Origin: Algibacter sp045066735 | GTDB taxonomy: Bacteria; Bacteroidota; Bacteroidia; Flavobacteriales; Flavobacteriaceae | Direction: 5' to 3' | Assembly: GCF_045066735.1 (NCBI RefSeq) | Contig: NZ_JBISHH010000026.1 | Coordinates: 186,001-250,000, forward strand | Length of the DNA: 64,000 nucleotides | Part shown: one piece after another, positions 26,144 to 35,614 of the stretch | How positions within the stretch are numbered: the first letter of the stretch is position 1 | Layout of the letters: each line of letters starts with the position of its first letter | Position numbers and translations under genes: made by a program | Notes under the pieces: model-generated | What the model was told of the DNA's origin: nothing | The model's database searches: none | Seen by the model: the letters and a program-made list of their open reading frames with translations, nothing else

Positions 26144-28615
26144 ATGAAAACAAAATTACAATTATTTAAAATGAATAAAACATTACTCCTTTTTTCATTA
26201 TCACTCTTAACTACTTTTGGAGTAATAGGTCAAACCAATATCACTAGTGTTGTCGAATTAGCTGCTGCGGCTGGCAATTCAAACCAAAATATAGTTATGG
26301 AACCTGGTGTTTATCAAATGGAAGATTATTTAACTCCGGAGATTATTAGCAATACGATTCCTGATGCTAACAATAGACACGCTATGCTTGAATTTAGCGG
26401 AAGTAATAACAACTTCGATTTAACAGGTGTTACTATTGAAATAAACTCAGAACTTTTAAATGATTATGGTACGCGTATTATCGAGTTATATGTTACAGGG
26501 AATTTTGTCAACATTAAAGGCTTAACATTAACCGATATTGGGAATTCTGCACCTTCGAGTCCTGGAATGCAATCTGTTACTATTGCAGGAGAAAATAACA
26601 CAATGGAAGATGTAACGCTAAACATAAACGGTTCTTACCCTTATGGTTATGGAGATCTTTTAGGGAAAGGAGACGGTAACCTAGTTACATTACGTAAACA
26701 TAGTGGTTTACTGGTCGAAGGATTAAATATAACTATTAAAGGTTGCTCTATTTATTCGCAGGCATTTGGGCATTTATTCTTTATACAAGGCGGAAGAAAT
26801 GTGGTTTTTGAAGATTGCCATGCGGAATCAGCAACAAGAACAACTGATGATATGCTAGCTGAGACATCAGGGCCTGCTTTCGATAGAGATTTTGCAGCAG
26901 TTTATACTAATTATGAAGGAAATAAAGTCATCACCCCAGGTTATACTAAGTCGTTAAGTGAAGTTGGTTATCGCTCATACGGTGCAGGTGGAGTTGATGG
27001 CCATACTACAGGCGCTATTACACTTATTAATTGCGTTGCAAAAAACACACGTTCAGGTTTTGCTTTTACGCGTTATGGTGGCGATGTATTAATGCAAAAC
27101 TGTGAAGCTACAGGTTGCGAAGCAGGTTATCAAGTTGAAGAAGTAACTATTGAAAACAGTAGAGGAGATGCTGTTAATGGACCATTACTATATCTTAACG
27201 GAGGCGCTTCAACCGTAGAACTTTCGTTAATGGAAAATATTGCAACAACTACGTTACATGCTATTGCAACTATTGGTGGAAATAGTCATAACGTAACATT
27301 AAAAAAATGGAACGATGTAACTCGGCCACAAGTACATCCTATTTTATTAGGAGCTACTAGACCATCGGGAGCTAATCCGTTTTCACCATTAGGAAGTACA
27401 TCAACTTCTGGAACCATTTTAAATACTTGTACAGATATGCCTGTTGAAATTTTATCTACAGTGAGCTCTTGCATTATTAATACCACCGGAACAGTTACGG
27501 ATAATGGAACAGGAAATATTATTAATACGGTATCCGATTGTGATAATATTGTTGTTGTAGAACCAGAGCAAAATAGTATTGGTGATACATTTACAGTTGA
27601 AGATATAGAATATAAAGTAACAAATTTAGATCCTTACGAGGCAGAAGTTATATCTAGCTCATTAGTTAATGTGGTTGTGCCAAGTACAGCAACAAGCCCA
27701 GAAACAGATACGCCTTTTACGGTTACCAGAATAGGAGATAATGCCTTCAACGGTGGTAGTACAGAAACTATTGAATTACCAACTACAGTAACATCAATAG
27801 GCTATCAAGCGTTTAGAGGAGGAAGTTTAAAAGCGGTAACATTTACCACAACAAACGGTATCACGGTAATTGATGGTAGAGGCTTTTTTGTTGCTACTGC
27901 ACTTCTCGAGATAACCGATATTATAAGTAAAACAGAATCTTTAGGTAGCGGAGCGTTTAATGGTAATTCAAGTGTAACATCTCTAACAACACCCAATACA
28001 TTATCAACTATGGGTACAAGTGTTTTTAGAGGGATGACAAATTTAAAAATAGTAGATTTATCGGCTTCAATTTTGTTAACCGAAATTCCATCGCAAACTT
28101 TTAGAGATGCCACAGGTATAACATCTATAATTCTTCCAGAAAATGTAACTTCTATTGGTGCTAGTGCATTTTTAAATCTTAATAATTTAAGCACAGTGAA
28201 AGTTTTAAACCCAGTTCCAGCTGCAATAACAGCTTCTGAATTTTCAGGTGTCAATCTTGCTAATGCGACATTATTTGTGCCTAATGAAGAAGCTAAAACG
28301 GCTTATGAAGCGGCTGATGTTTGGAAGGAATTTGGAAATATCATGGTCTCCATAACATTAAGTACAAGTAATTTTGATCGAGAGTTAGATTTAAACATTT
28401 TTCCTAACCCAACAAGTGGGGTGGTGTCAATAAAAAGCAAACAACTTAACGATGCAAGCGTTAGTATTTATGACTTAAATGGAAGAATTCTATCAACGAA
28501 TAGTATTAATGGAACATCATCAGAAATTGATATTTCAGAACTTTCCTGTGGAATTTATTTACTTAAATTTAAAGTAGCAAACAACGAGTTTATTAAGCGT
28601 ATTGTAAAACAATAA
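26144..28615 (+). CDS. Parallel beta-helix / BspA-type leucine-rich-repeat T9SS protein
   Basis: An unusual 823-residue chimera. After a signal peptide (about residues 1-28) comes a beta-helix-like region to about 470, with repeated short strands such as GAITLINCVAKNTRSGFAF. Residues about 479-735 form LRR_5/BspA-type repeats (TRIGDNAFNGGS, SIGYQAFRGGS, SIGASAFLNLNN). The end is a T9SS sorting domain (FPNPTSGVVSI, ending IVKQ). Beta-helices are the fold of several polysaccharide lyase families, whereas BspA repeats usually bind other proteins or surfaces. The role here could be glycan lyase, glycan binding or adhesion. It follows the lyase-like gene but has its own upstream palindrome and terminator, so it is probably an independent transcript. 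Confidence 0.75.
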   Translation: MKTKLQLFKMNKTLLLFSLSLLTTFGVIGQTNITSVVELAAAAGNSNQNIVMEPGVYQMEDYLTPEIISNTIPDANNRHAMLEFSGSNNNFDLTGVTIEINSELLNDYGTRIIELYVTGNFVNIKGLTLTDIGNSAPSSPGMQSVTIAGENNTMEDVTLNINGSYPYGYGDLLGKGDGNLVTLRKHSGLLVEGLNITIKGCSIYSQAFGHLFFIQGGRNVVFEDCHAESATRTTDDMLAETSGPAFDRDFAAVYTNYEGNKVITPGYTKSLSEVGYRSYGAGGVDGHTTGAITLINCVAKNTRSGFAFTRYGGDVLMQNCEATGCEAGYQVEEVTIENSRGDAVNGPLLYLNGGASTVELSLMENIATTTLHAIATIGGNSHNVTLKKWNDVTRPQVHPILLGATRPSGANPFSPLGSTSTSGTILNTCTDMPVEILSTVSSCIINTTGTVTDNGTGNIINTVSDCDNIVVVEPEQNSIGDTFTVEDIEYKVTNLDPYEAEVISSSLVNVVVPSTATSPETDTPFTVTRIGDNAFNGGSTETIELPTTVTSIGYQAFRGGSLKAVTFTTTNGITVIDGRGFFVATALLEITDIISKTESLGSGAFNGNSSVTSLTTPNTLSTMGTSVFRGMTNLKIVDLSASILLTEIPSQTFRDATGITSIILPENVTSIGASAFLNLNNLSTVKVLNPVPAAITASEFSGVNLANATLFVPNEEAKTAYEAADVWKEFGNIMVSITLSTSNFDRELDLNIFPNPTSGVVSIKSKQLNDASVSIYDLNGRILSTNSINGTSSEIDISELSCGIYLLKFKVANNEFIKRIVKQ

Positions 28616-28657
28616 CAACGTTTATAGCGAAGTTTTGTCTTGTTATATTTATTAAAA

Positions 28658-28693
28658 AAAAACAGCATTAAGATAACTCTTAATGTTGTTTTT
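28658..28693 (+). terminator. Rho-independent terminator after the beta-helix gene
   Basis: A long stem of up to 16 pairs (28658-28673 with 28678-28693, one G-U pair) has the loop TAAC and ends in a run of five T residues. It lies about 40 bases after the stop codon. Confidence 0.85.
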
Positions 28694-28701
28694 ATGCTTT
28701 A

Positions 28702-28800
28702 ATGGCAAATGAACTAGAATTTACATCGAACAAAGGTGCTTTTTATGAAATAAAAAGCCATATAAATAATTTAGCTAAATATAGATCTAGTAATTATTAA
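28702..28800 (+). other. Possible small reading frame (32 codons)
   Basis: An ATG at 28702 opens 32 codons beginning MANELEFTSN and ending at TAA 28798-28800. It directly follows a terminator, has no matching promoter that I can see, and its residues do not identify a family. It may be a short gene, a decayed fragment of a longer one, or chance. Reported only because the gap is otherwise unexplained. Confidence 0.15.
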
Positions 28801-29028
28801 TGTCGGTTTGTTAAGTGTGCAATAGAAGAATTTAAAGAGCACTTTAATTCTAGATAGGCTATTTTATTAGTCTATTTTTAGTTTGATAAAGATGCTTTTT
28901 AGAGATGTTAGTTTAGAAATAGCGCTAGTAGTTATGTTAGAAATTCAATAATATATTTTGGTGAATTACAATTAAAATATTGGCTTTTAAGGTGTAAATA
29001 TGCAATATGAATCATTGTTTATAGTGTA

Positions 29029-29048
29029 AGAGTATCTAGTTATACTCT
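29029..29048. promoter_or_regulatory. Inverted repeat upstream of 29112
   Basis: AGAGTAT (29029-29035) and ATACTCT (29042-29048) are perfect reverse complements around a 6-base spacer. It lies 63 bases before the start codon of the next gene. A possible operator; support is modest because the arms are only 7 bases. Confidence 0.25.
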
Positions 29049-29111
29049 AATAACGTTTTTTTAACCAAATTGCAGTATGCTTTATATTGTTTAAATTAAA
29101 TAAAACCACAA

Positions 29112-30704
29112 ATGAAATTCAGTATTAAAATATTAGTATTCTTAATTGTTTGGTTACCAAAAAATAGTTTTGCTGATGTAAAACTAAATGCTTTATTTTC
29201 TGATCACATGGTAATACAAAGAGATGCTAATGTACCTATATGGGGCTGGGCAGATCCAAGTGAAAAAATAGAAATTTCTACAAGTTGGGGAGAAAGTGTA
29301 TTGGTATTTACAAGCTTAGATGGAACGTGGCGCGCAGATATAAAAACACCTCAAGCAGGTGGGCCTCATAAAATTACCGTTTCCGGAAAAAACACAATCG
29401 AAATTACAGATGTTTTATCTGGCGATGTTTGGATTTGCACAGGACAGAGTAATATGGATTTTTCTATGTCTAAATTTGTTAGAGACTCCAGAGACCCAAA
29501 ACATCAACCTTTAGTAGAATATATTAGAAATGAAGTTGCAACGGCTAACGATGATTGGATTCGACATATTGAAGTACCTCAAGCCACATCTTTATTCGAA
29601 AAGAAATTAAACTTTGAAGATCATTGGCGAAGTGCAAACCCAGAACAAATTGGCGAAATTTCGGCAACCGGCTACTTTTTTGCAAAAGAAGTACGTAACC
29701 ATGTAAAAGTACCTATCGGGTTATTAGAATGCTCTTGGGGTGGAACAAAAATTCAACCATGGATTTCAGAAGAAACTTATATGTCCGATCCGAATATGAA
29801 AGCTTATTTTGAAGCTAGCCGAAAAGAATCTAAAGAAACCATAAATATTATGGATGCCGAAGACTATGTCGATACGGTTTATAACGAGCAATTAGCTAAA
29901 TGGAATGCAAAAGGTAGAAAAGGTAAAAAGCCAAAACCAACGATAGACCCAAGAGAAGATAGACAGTTGCCAGCATCGGATTACAATGCGATGCTTTCAG
30001 CCATAATTCCATACGCTATAAAAGGAGGTATTTGGTATCAAGGAGAAAGTAATGCGGTATTTATGCCTAACGAATATGAAACTTATTTTACTGCCATGAT
30101 AAACAGCTGGAGAGCAGAATGGGGGCGAGGCAATTTTCCGTTTTATTGGGTACAATTAGCTGCTTGTAATCGAGGTGATGATGAAGCTGATAAGGGGTGG
30201 GCAACTGTAAACGATGAATTACGTCGCACTTTAAAACTACCAAATACAGGTATGGCTGTTTTGTATGACATTGGAGAACCTAAAGATATTCATCCACACA
30301 ATAAAATGGATGCTGGAAAACGCTTGGCTTTATGGGCTTTAAAGAATGATTATAATATAGAAATTCCAGCGGTAAGTGGTCCTTTGTATAAATCTATGAA
30401 AGTGAAGTCTAATAAAATTGAAATTGAATTTGAAGAAACAGGTTCCGGTTTAATGGTGGGTAAAAAAACACTTTTAGAAGATGCAGTTTCGGTGAACAGA
30501 CCTTTAAAATGGTTTGAAATTAAAGGAGCAAATGGTATTTGGAAAAAAGCCCGTGCAAAAATTTTATCTAATAACACTGTTGAGGTTTGGAATAAACGTA
30601 TAGCGCATCCAACCCAAGTGCGTTACGCTTGGTCTGGCAATCCAGAAGGGGCTAATTTATATAATAAAGAAGGGCTTCCGGCTGCTGTGTTTTTAACGGA
30701 ATAA
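29112..30704 (+). CDS. Sialate O-acetylesterase-like esterase, secreted
   Basis: A 530-residue protein of the sialate-O-acetylesterase/SASA-like SGNH superfamily. After a signal peptide (to about residue 21, ending SFAD) the segment FSDHMVIQRDANVPIWGWA opens the beta-sandwich typical of this family. The SGNH blocks are CTGQSNM with Ser113, and GGIWYQGESNA later. Members remove O-acetyl groups from sugars; in marine polysaccharide loci they usually deacetylate the degraded glycan rather than sialic acid, and nothing here suggests sialic acid use. It starts a run of four genes transcribed together with GH39, the secreted lectin-like protein and GH3 (84, 6 and 14 bases apart). Confidence 0.87.
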   Translation: MKFSIKILVFLIVWLPKNSFADVKLNALFSDHMVIQRDANVPIWGWADPSEKIEISTSWGESVLVFTSLDGTWRADIKTPQAGGPHKITVSGKNTIEITDVLSGDVWICTGQSNMDFSMSKFVRDSRDPKHQPLVEYIRNEVATANDDWIRHIEVPQATSLFEKKLNFEDHWRSANPEQIGEISATGYFFAKEVRNHVKVPIGLLECSWGGTKIQPWISEETYMSDPNMKAYFEASRKESKETINIMDAEDYVDTVYNEQLAKWNAKGRKGKKPKPTIDPREDRQLPASDYNAMLSAIIPYAIKGGIWYQGESNAVFMPNEYETYFTAMINSWRAEWGRGNFPFYWVQLAACNRGDDEADKGWATVNDELRRTLKLPNTGMAVLYDIGEPKDIHPHNKMDAGKRLALWALKNDYNIEIPAVSGPLYKSMKVKSNKIEIEFEETGSGLMVGKKTLLEDAVSVNRPLKWFEIKGANGIWKKARAKILSNNTVEVWNKRIAHPTQVRYAWSGNPEGANLYNKEGLPAAVFLTE

Positions 30705-30788
30705 TCCTGAAGATAATAGTACAAATAAAAAAAAAGTATAAGCTCGTACTGCTGCTTTTGTAATTGAAAAAAAGATAATTTATATAAA

Positions 30789-32423
30789 ATGAAAAAATTA
30801 AAACAAGCCATACTCGCACTTATTTTAGGAGGTGTTTTAACACTTAATGCACAGCAAAATATTTCGGTGAATGTAACTGATACTGGCGAACAATTCGATC
30901 ATTATTGGAGTAAAATGGTAGGCGCTGGTCGTGCTAACGAAGGTTTAAGAGCCGGATGGTTAGAGCAGTTAGGGCAAGTTCAAGAAAATTGCGGATTTGA
31001 ATATGTGCGTTTTCACGGATTGTTTCATGATGATATGTTTCCTGTGATTATTGAAAAAGGTAAAACGGTTTATAACTGGCAATATATCGACGATTTATTC
31101 GATCGTATGTTAGATTTAAACGTAAAGCCATTTGTAGAATTAGCTTTTTTGCCAACAAGTATGGCAGCCGAAAACTCCAAAACCGTATTTTGGTGGAAAG
31201 CTAATATTACACCGGCCGAAGATTCTTTCGAGAAATGGCACGATCTAATAAAAGCCTTTACTCAGCATTGTGTAGATCGTTATGGAACCGAAGAGGTGCT
31301 TACTTGGTATTTTGAAGTATGGAATGAGCCAAACTTATATCCATTATTTTGGGATGGTACTAAATCGCAGTATTTTGAATTGTATAAGCAATCTGCTTTA
31401 GCGGTAAAATCTGTAGACCAACGTTTAAAAGTAGGCGGACCATCCACAAGTAATTTTGTTCCAGACACCCGTTTTGATGGAGAAACTACTGACGATGAAG
31501 CTTCAGAAGCAGTTTTTAATACCAAAGATATTAATGGTTTGCAATGGCATGGCGTATGGATTGAAGATTTTTTAACCTATTGCCATAAAGAGAAATTGCC
31601 TGTAGATTTTGTAACCACACATCCTTACCCAACCGATTATGCTTTTAATCCAGAAACAGGTAAGGGTAAAGGTTTAACGCGTTTTACTAAGTCGCTTAAA
31701 TTAGATTTGGAATGGTTGAATAGAACTATTAAAAAAAGTCATTATCCAGATGTTGAAATTCATTTAACAGAATGGAATACTAGCCCGAGTAGTCGCGATG
31801 AAATGCACGATCGTTTGCCAGCGGCTGCTTATATTGTTAAATCTAATTTAGATTGTATTGGTCTAACAAACTCCTTAGCCTTTTGGACATTTACGGATAT
31901 TTTTGAGGAAAAAGGAGGCGCATCTAGTATCTTCCATGGAGGTTTTGGAATGATCAATTTTCAAGGACTTGTAAAACCATCATATCATGCCTACAGAATG
32001 TTACATGAATTAGGAGATAAAAAACTATATAAAGATGATTATCTCTTTGTTAGTAAAGAAACTTCAACAGGAAACGTAGTTGCTTTGGCATATAATTATC
32101 CACTAGAATATGAAAATGCAGTGCCGTTTGGTGCAGATAAAAGAGAGTCAGGAACCTCTAAAAAATTAGATTTTACTCTAACAGGTTTAAAGGCCAATAC
32201 CTTGTTTGAAATTGAAATTTTAGATAGAGATCATGGCAATATTCATAACTTTTGGGAATCTATGGGTAAACCAGAACCTCCAACACGCGAAGAAATTAAA
32301 GTGATGAAAGCTTATGCAAATACTATGAAAACAGAATCTGTAAAAGCTGATAAAAATGGGGTTTTAATTATTAATCACGTGATTACACCTTGGAGCTTAG
32401 TCTTAATCAAACAGGTTAATTAA
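30789..32423 (+). CDS. Glycoside hydrolase family 39 (beta-xylosidase-like)
   Basis: GH39 retaining enzymes include beta-xylosidases and alpha-L-iduronidases. The 544-residue protein has a signal peptide (ending NAQ), a (beta/alpha)8 barrel beginning near residue 30 and a C-terminal beta domain. The acid/base is E180 in FEVWNEPNLYP (the family motif WNEPN) and the nucleophile is E328 in IHLTEWNTSP. The second gene of a tight operon with an esterase before it and a lectin-like protein 6 bases after it. With GH120 and GH3 in the same block, a beta-linked xylose substrate is the likeliest reading; this is inference, and an iduronidase-like activity cannot be excluded by eye. Confidence 0.87.
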   Translation: MKKLKQAILALILGGVLTLNAQQNISVNVTDTGEQFDHYWSKMVGAGRANEGLRAGWLEQLGQVQENCGFEYVRFHGLFHDDMFPVIIEKGKTVYNWQYIDDLFDRMLDLNVKPFVELAFLPTSMAAENSKTVFWWKANITPAEDSFEKWHDLIKAFTQHCVDRYGTEEVLTWYFEVWNEPNLYPLFWDGTKSQYFELYKQSALAVKSVDQRLKVGGPSTSNFVPDTRFDGETTDDEASEAVFNTKDINGLQWHGVWIEDFLTYCHKEKLPVDFVTTHPYPTDYAFNPETGKGKGLTRFTKSLKLDLEWLNRTIKKSHYPDVEIHLTEWNTSPSSRDEMHDRLPAAAYIVKSNLDCIGLTNSLAFWTFTDIFEEKGGASSIFHGGFGMINFQGLVKPSYHAYRMLHELGDKKLYKDDYLFVSKETSTGNVVALAYNYPLEYENAVPFGADKRESGTSKKLDFTLTGLKANTLFEIEILDRDHGNIHNFWESMGKPEPPTREEIKVMKAYANTMKTESVKADKNGVLIINHVITPWSLVLIKQVN

Positions 32424-32429
32424 AAAAAT

Positions 32430-33182
32430 ATGAAGAACTCTAAATATAGCAAAAGTATCCTTTCTGTTGGATTAGTAATATTTTTATTATTAGTGTTGGT
32501 GTCATGTTTCAATATTAATAAAAGTATTGAGATTAAAGGAGAAACGTTTAAAAAGAAATTAATCTTTAAGGAAAATTTTGATAAAGGTTTGGAAAACTGG
32601 CAAGTAGAGCAAATGCCAGAAGGTATTGTTAAGGTTGATAATAGTAAACTAGAAATTAACGATGTTTCAGGTTGCACTGTTTGGTTAAAGCAAAAGTTTG
32701 AAGGTCCAATAGTTATAGAATATGATGTTTTTGTAATTCAAGATGGTGGAGCAAACGATCGCGTTTCAGATCTTAATTGTTTTTGGATGGCAAACGATCC
32801 TGAAAACCCAGCAGATTTATTTGCAAACTCAGATAAGCGTGGTGGAAAATTTTCGAATTACGATAGTTTAAAATTATACTATATGGGGCTAGGTGGCAAT
32901 CATAATAAAACCACAAGATTTAGACGTTATTTGGGAAATGGAGAGCGACCTTTATTACCAGAACATGACTTAAGCGATTCTAAATTTATGCTTGAACCTA
33001 ACAAAACGTATCACATAAAAATAATTTCGAACAGCGGTGTTGTTCAATATTATAGAGATAATCAATTGGTATCTGATTTTGTAGATGCTAATCCATATAC
33101 TTCGGGATATTTCGGCTTTAGAACGGTAAAAAACCATATGACTGCAGATAATTTTAGAGTATATCAATTAATATTAGAATAA
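32430..33182 (+). CDS. Secreted lipoprotein with concanavalin-like beta-jelly-roll, DUF6250/DUF1961-like
   Basis: A 250-residue protein with the lipobox LVSCF near residue 26, so it is lipid-anchored. The body starts with ENFDKGLENWQVEQMPEG, then a beta-rich region with YDVFVIQDGGAND, YYMGLGGNHNKTTRFRRY and, near the end, GYFGFRTVKNHMTADNF, a pattern of laminin-G/concanavalin-type domains with a buried substrate groove. I think it belongs near DUF6250 or DUF1961, from memory only. Relatives sit in polysaccharide loci and could be lyases, glycosidases or binding proteins. It lies 6 bases after GH39 and 14 before GH3, a strong sign of shared function. No catalytic residues can be assigned. Confidence 0.6.
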   Translation: MKNSKYSKSILSVGLVIFLLLVLVSCFNINKSIEIKGETFKKKLIFKENFDKGLENWQVEQMPEGIVKVDNSKLEINDVSGCTVWLKQKFEGPIVIEYDVFVIQDGGANDRVSDLNCFWMANDPENPADLFANSDKRGGKFSNYDSLKLYYMGLGGNHNKTTRFRRYLGNGERPLLPEHDLSDSKFMLEPNKTYHIKIISNSGVVQYYRDNQLVSDFVDANPYTSGYFGFRTVKNHMTADNFRVYQLILE

Positions 33183-33196
33183 GTGATTATTTAAGA

Positions 33197-35614
33197 ATGA
33201 AGTACTCCAAAATAGCGCTAGTATTTGCTTTGTCATTTCTTTTTATAGGAATGAAAACAGAGAATAAAAATATTTATCATAAAGATTGGATTGATTTTAA
33301 TAAAAATGGCACCAAGGATATTTTTGAGGACTCCAAAGCCCCATTAGAAGCTCGTGTTAATAACTTAATTTCATTGATGAATGTTAATGAGAAAACCTGT
33401 CAATTAGTTACATTATATGGTTATTCTCGTGTTTTGGAGGACGAAATGCCAAATGCAAAATGGAAACAGAGAGTCTGGAAAGATGGAATTGCGAATATCG
33501 ATGAACATTTAAATACCATTTGGAATCAAGAAAAAACACATACCAAATATGCATTTCCATACAGCACGCATGCAGAAGCCATAAATACCGTTCAAAAGTG
33601 GTTTATTGAAGAAACCAGAATGGGAATTCCTGTAGATTTCACAAATGAAGGTGTACATGGTTTATGTCACGAAAAAGCAACGCCACTGCCAGCACCTATT
33701 GGTATTGGTAGTACATGGAATAAAGATTTGGTTTACAAAGCCGGAACTATTGTGGGCCGTGAGGCAAAAGCTTTGGGCTATACCAATGTTTACGCACCTA
33801 TTTTAGATGTAGCTCGCGATCAGCGTTGGGGACGCGTTTTGGAATGTTACGGTGAAGAACCGTTTCATATTTCAGAAATGGGAAAACAAATGGTTTTAGG
33901 TATTCAATCGGAAGGTGTAGCATCAACTTTAAAACATTTTGCTGTTTACAGTGTACCAAAAGGCGCCAGAGATGGAGATGCGAGAACGGATCCGCATGTG
34001 GCGCCTCGCGAAATGTTTCAACTGCATTTATACCCTTTCAAAAAAGTTATAAAAGAAGCAGCGCCTATGGGAATTATGAGTAGTTATAATGATTACGATG
34101 GTGTTCCAGTTACGGCTAGTCCTTATTTTTTAACCGAATTACTTCGTGAGCAATTTGGTTTTAACGGTTATGTGGTTTCAGATAGTGAAGCGGTAGAATA
34201 TGTTTCGGAAAAGCATCATGTTGCAGTAGATTATAAAGAAGCAGTACGCCAAGTTATAGAAGCTGGTTTAAATGTTAGAACCACGTTTAGAACTCCAGAA
34301 TCTTTTGTAGAACCTTTAAGAGAATTAATTGCAGAAGGAAAAATTTCAATGCAAACTATTGATTCTAGAGTTGCTGATGTTTTAAGAGTGAAATTTAGAT
34401 TAGGCCTTTTTGATAGTCCTTATGTTGAAAATCCTGAAGAGGCTGATAAAACAGTACATACAGCTGCAGACGAGGCGTTTTCAAAACAAATAAATAGAGA
34501 GTCTTTAGTGCTTTTGAAGAATGAAAATAACCTATTGCCTTTAGATGTCGATAAAATCGATAATATTTTAGTGACAGGTCCATTAGCCGATGAGTTTAGT
34601 TTTACTTTTAGTAGATATGGTCCGGCTTTTAATCCGTCTACGTCGGTGTTTAAAGGAGTGAAAGATTATGCAGGAAATAAGGCTAATGTTAGTTTTGTAA
34701 AAGGTTGCGATATTGTAGATCCCGATTGGCCAGGAAGTGAAATTATTCCAACGCCATTATCTGCAAAAGAACAAGCAGATATTGATGCTGCTGTAGAACA
34801 AGCTAAAAAATCTGATATTATTATTGCCGTAGTTGGCGAAGATGAAAAACGTGTTGGCGAAACCAAATCGAGAACAAGTTTAGGACTTCCTGGGCGTCAG
34901 TTTCAACTTGTACAAGCGCTTTATGCAACAGGTAAACCCGTGGTTTTAGTTTTAATTAACGGACAACCACTAACTATTAATTGGGAAAATAAATTTTTAC
35001 CAGCCATTTTAGAAGCATGGTTCCCGAGTACAGCAGCCGGCGAAGTTATTGCCGAAACCTTGTTTGGCGATTATAATCCGGGAGGGAAACTATCGGTAAC
35101 TTTCCCAAAATCGGTAGGGCAAATTCCTTTAAACTTTCCTTACAAACCAGGTTCTCAAGCAGGGCAACCGGGAGCAGGACCAAATGGTTACGGAAATACG
35201 CGTGTTTTAGGGCCTTTATATCCGTTTGGTTACGGTTTAAGTTATACTTCTTTTGAATATAGCGATTTGGTTATTTCTAGAACATCTTTAAAAGCTCAGG
35301 CGAATATTGAGGTGTCTTTTAAAATAGAAAATACAGGAAAACGCGAAGGTGATGAGGTGGTGCAAATGTATTTGAAAGACAAGGTGAGCAGTGTAACGAC
35401 TTACGAGTCTATGTTACGTGGTTTTGATCGAGTGCATTTAAAACCAAATGAAACTAAAACCATTCATTTTACTTTAACACCAAGTGATTTGGAACTGCTT
35501 GATATAGACCTGAATTGGACGGTAGAACCAGGAGATTTTGAGGTTTTAATTGGAGCTTCTTCAGTAGATATTAAATTGAAAGAAACTTTTAAAGTAGAAC
35601 CTGTAAATGATTAA
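33197..35614 (+). CDS. Glycoside hydrolase family 3 (beta-glucosidase/xylosidase type)
   Basis: The 805-residue enzyme has a signal peptide, an N-terminal EF-hand-like loop (DFNKNGTKDIFED, residues 34-46) common in Bacteroidota GH3, then the TIM barrel, the alpha/beta sandwich and a C-terminal fibronectin-III-like domain. The nucleophile is D329 in VVSDSEAVEYV. The Gly-rich HEKATPLPAPIGIG and GRVLECYGEEP segments are the usual GH3 markers. Retaining exo-beta-glycosidases of this family remove terminal glucose, xylose, arabinose or N-acetylglucosamine; here beta-xylose or beta-glucose is most likely. It closes the operon that starts at 29112. No terminator hairpin with a T-run follows; an inverted repeat lies 78 bases downstream. 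Confidence 0.9.
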   Translation: MKYSKIALVFALSFLFIGMKTENKNIYHKDWIDFNKNGTKDIFEDSKAPLEARVNNLISLMNVNEKTCQLVTLYGYSRVLEDEMPNAKWKQRVWKDGIANIDEHLNTIWNQEKTHTKYAFPYSTHAEAINTVQKWFIEETRMGIPVDFTNEGVHGLCHEKATPLPAPIGIGSTWNKDLVYKAGTIVGREAKALGYTNVYAPILDVARDQRWGRVLECYGEEPFHISEMGKQMVLGIQSEGVASTLKHFAVYSVPKGARDGDARTDPHVAPREMFQLHLYPFKKVIKEAAPMGIMSSYNDYDGVPVTASPYFLTELLREQFGFNGYVVSDSEAVEYVSEKHHVAVDYKEAVRQVIEAGLNVRTTFRTPESFVEPLRELIAEGKISMQTIDSRVADVLRVKFRLGLFDSPYVENPEEADKTVHTAADEAFSKQINRESLVLLKNENNLLPLDVDKIDNILVTGPLADEFSFTFSRYGPAFNPSTSVFKGVKDYAGNKANVSFVKGCDIVDPDWPGSEIIPTPLSAKEQADIDAAVEQAKKSDIIIAVVGEDEKRVGETKSRTSLGLPGRQFQLVQALYATGKPVVLVLINGQPLTINWENKFLPAILEAWFPSTAAGEVIAETLFGDYNPGGKLSVTFPKSVGQIPLNFPYKPGSQAGQPGAGPNGYGNTRVLGPLYPFGYGLSYTSFEYSDLVISRTSLKAQANIEVSFKIENTGKREGDEVVQMYLKDKVSSVTTYESMLRGFDRVHLKPNETKTIHFTLTPSDLELLDIDLNWTVEPGDFEVLIGASSVDIKLKETFKVEPVND

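Larger units (their letters stand above)
28616..29111. other. 496-base intergenic region
   Basis: It holds the terminator of the preceding gene at its start and a 7-base-pair inverted repeat AGAGTAT/ATACTCT at 29029-29048. A 32-codon reading frame at 28702-28800 is listed separately. The remainder is AT-rich with no visible gene or RNA. Confidence 0.5.

Noticed and set aside
27805..28254. A 149-codon minus-strand frame inside the beta-helix gene
   Set aside because: Antisense to the LRR repeats; its repetitive hydrophobic translation is an artefact of them.
29112..30704. Sialic acid metabolism because of the sialate O-acetylesterase family
   Set aside because: No sialic acid genes are near; the family commonly deacetylates other glycans and the context is glycosidases and sulfatases.
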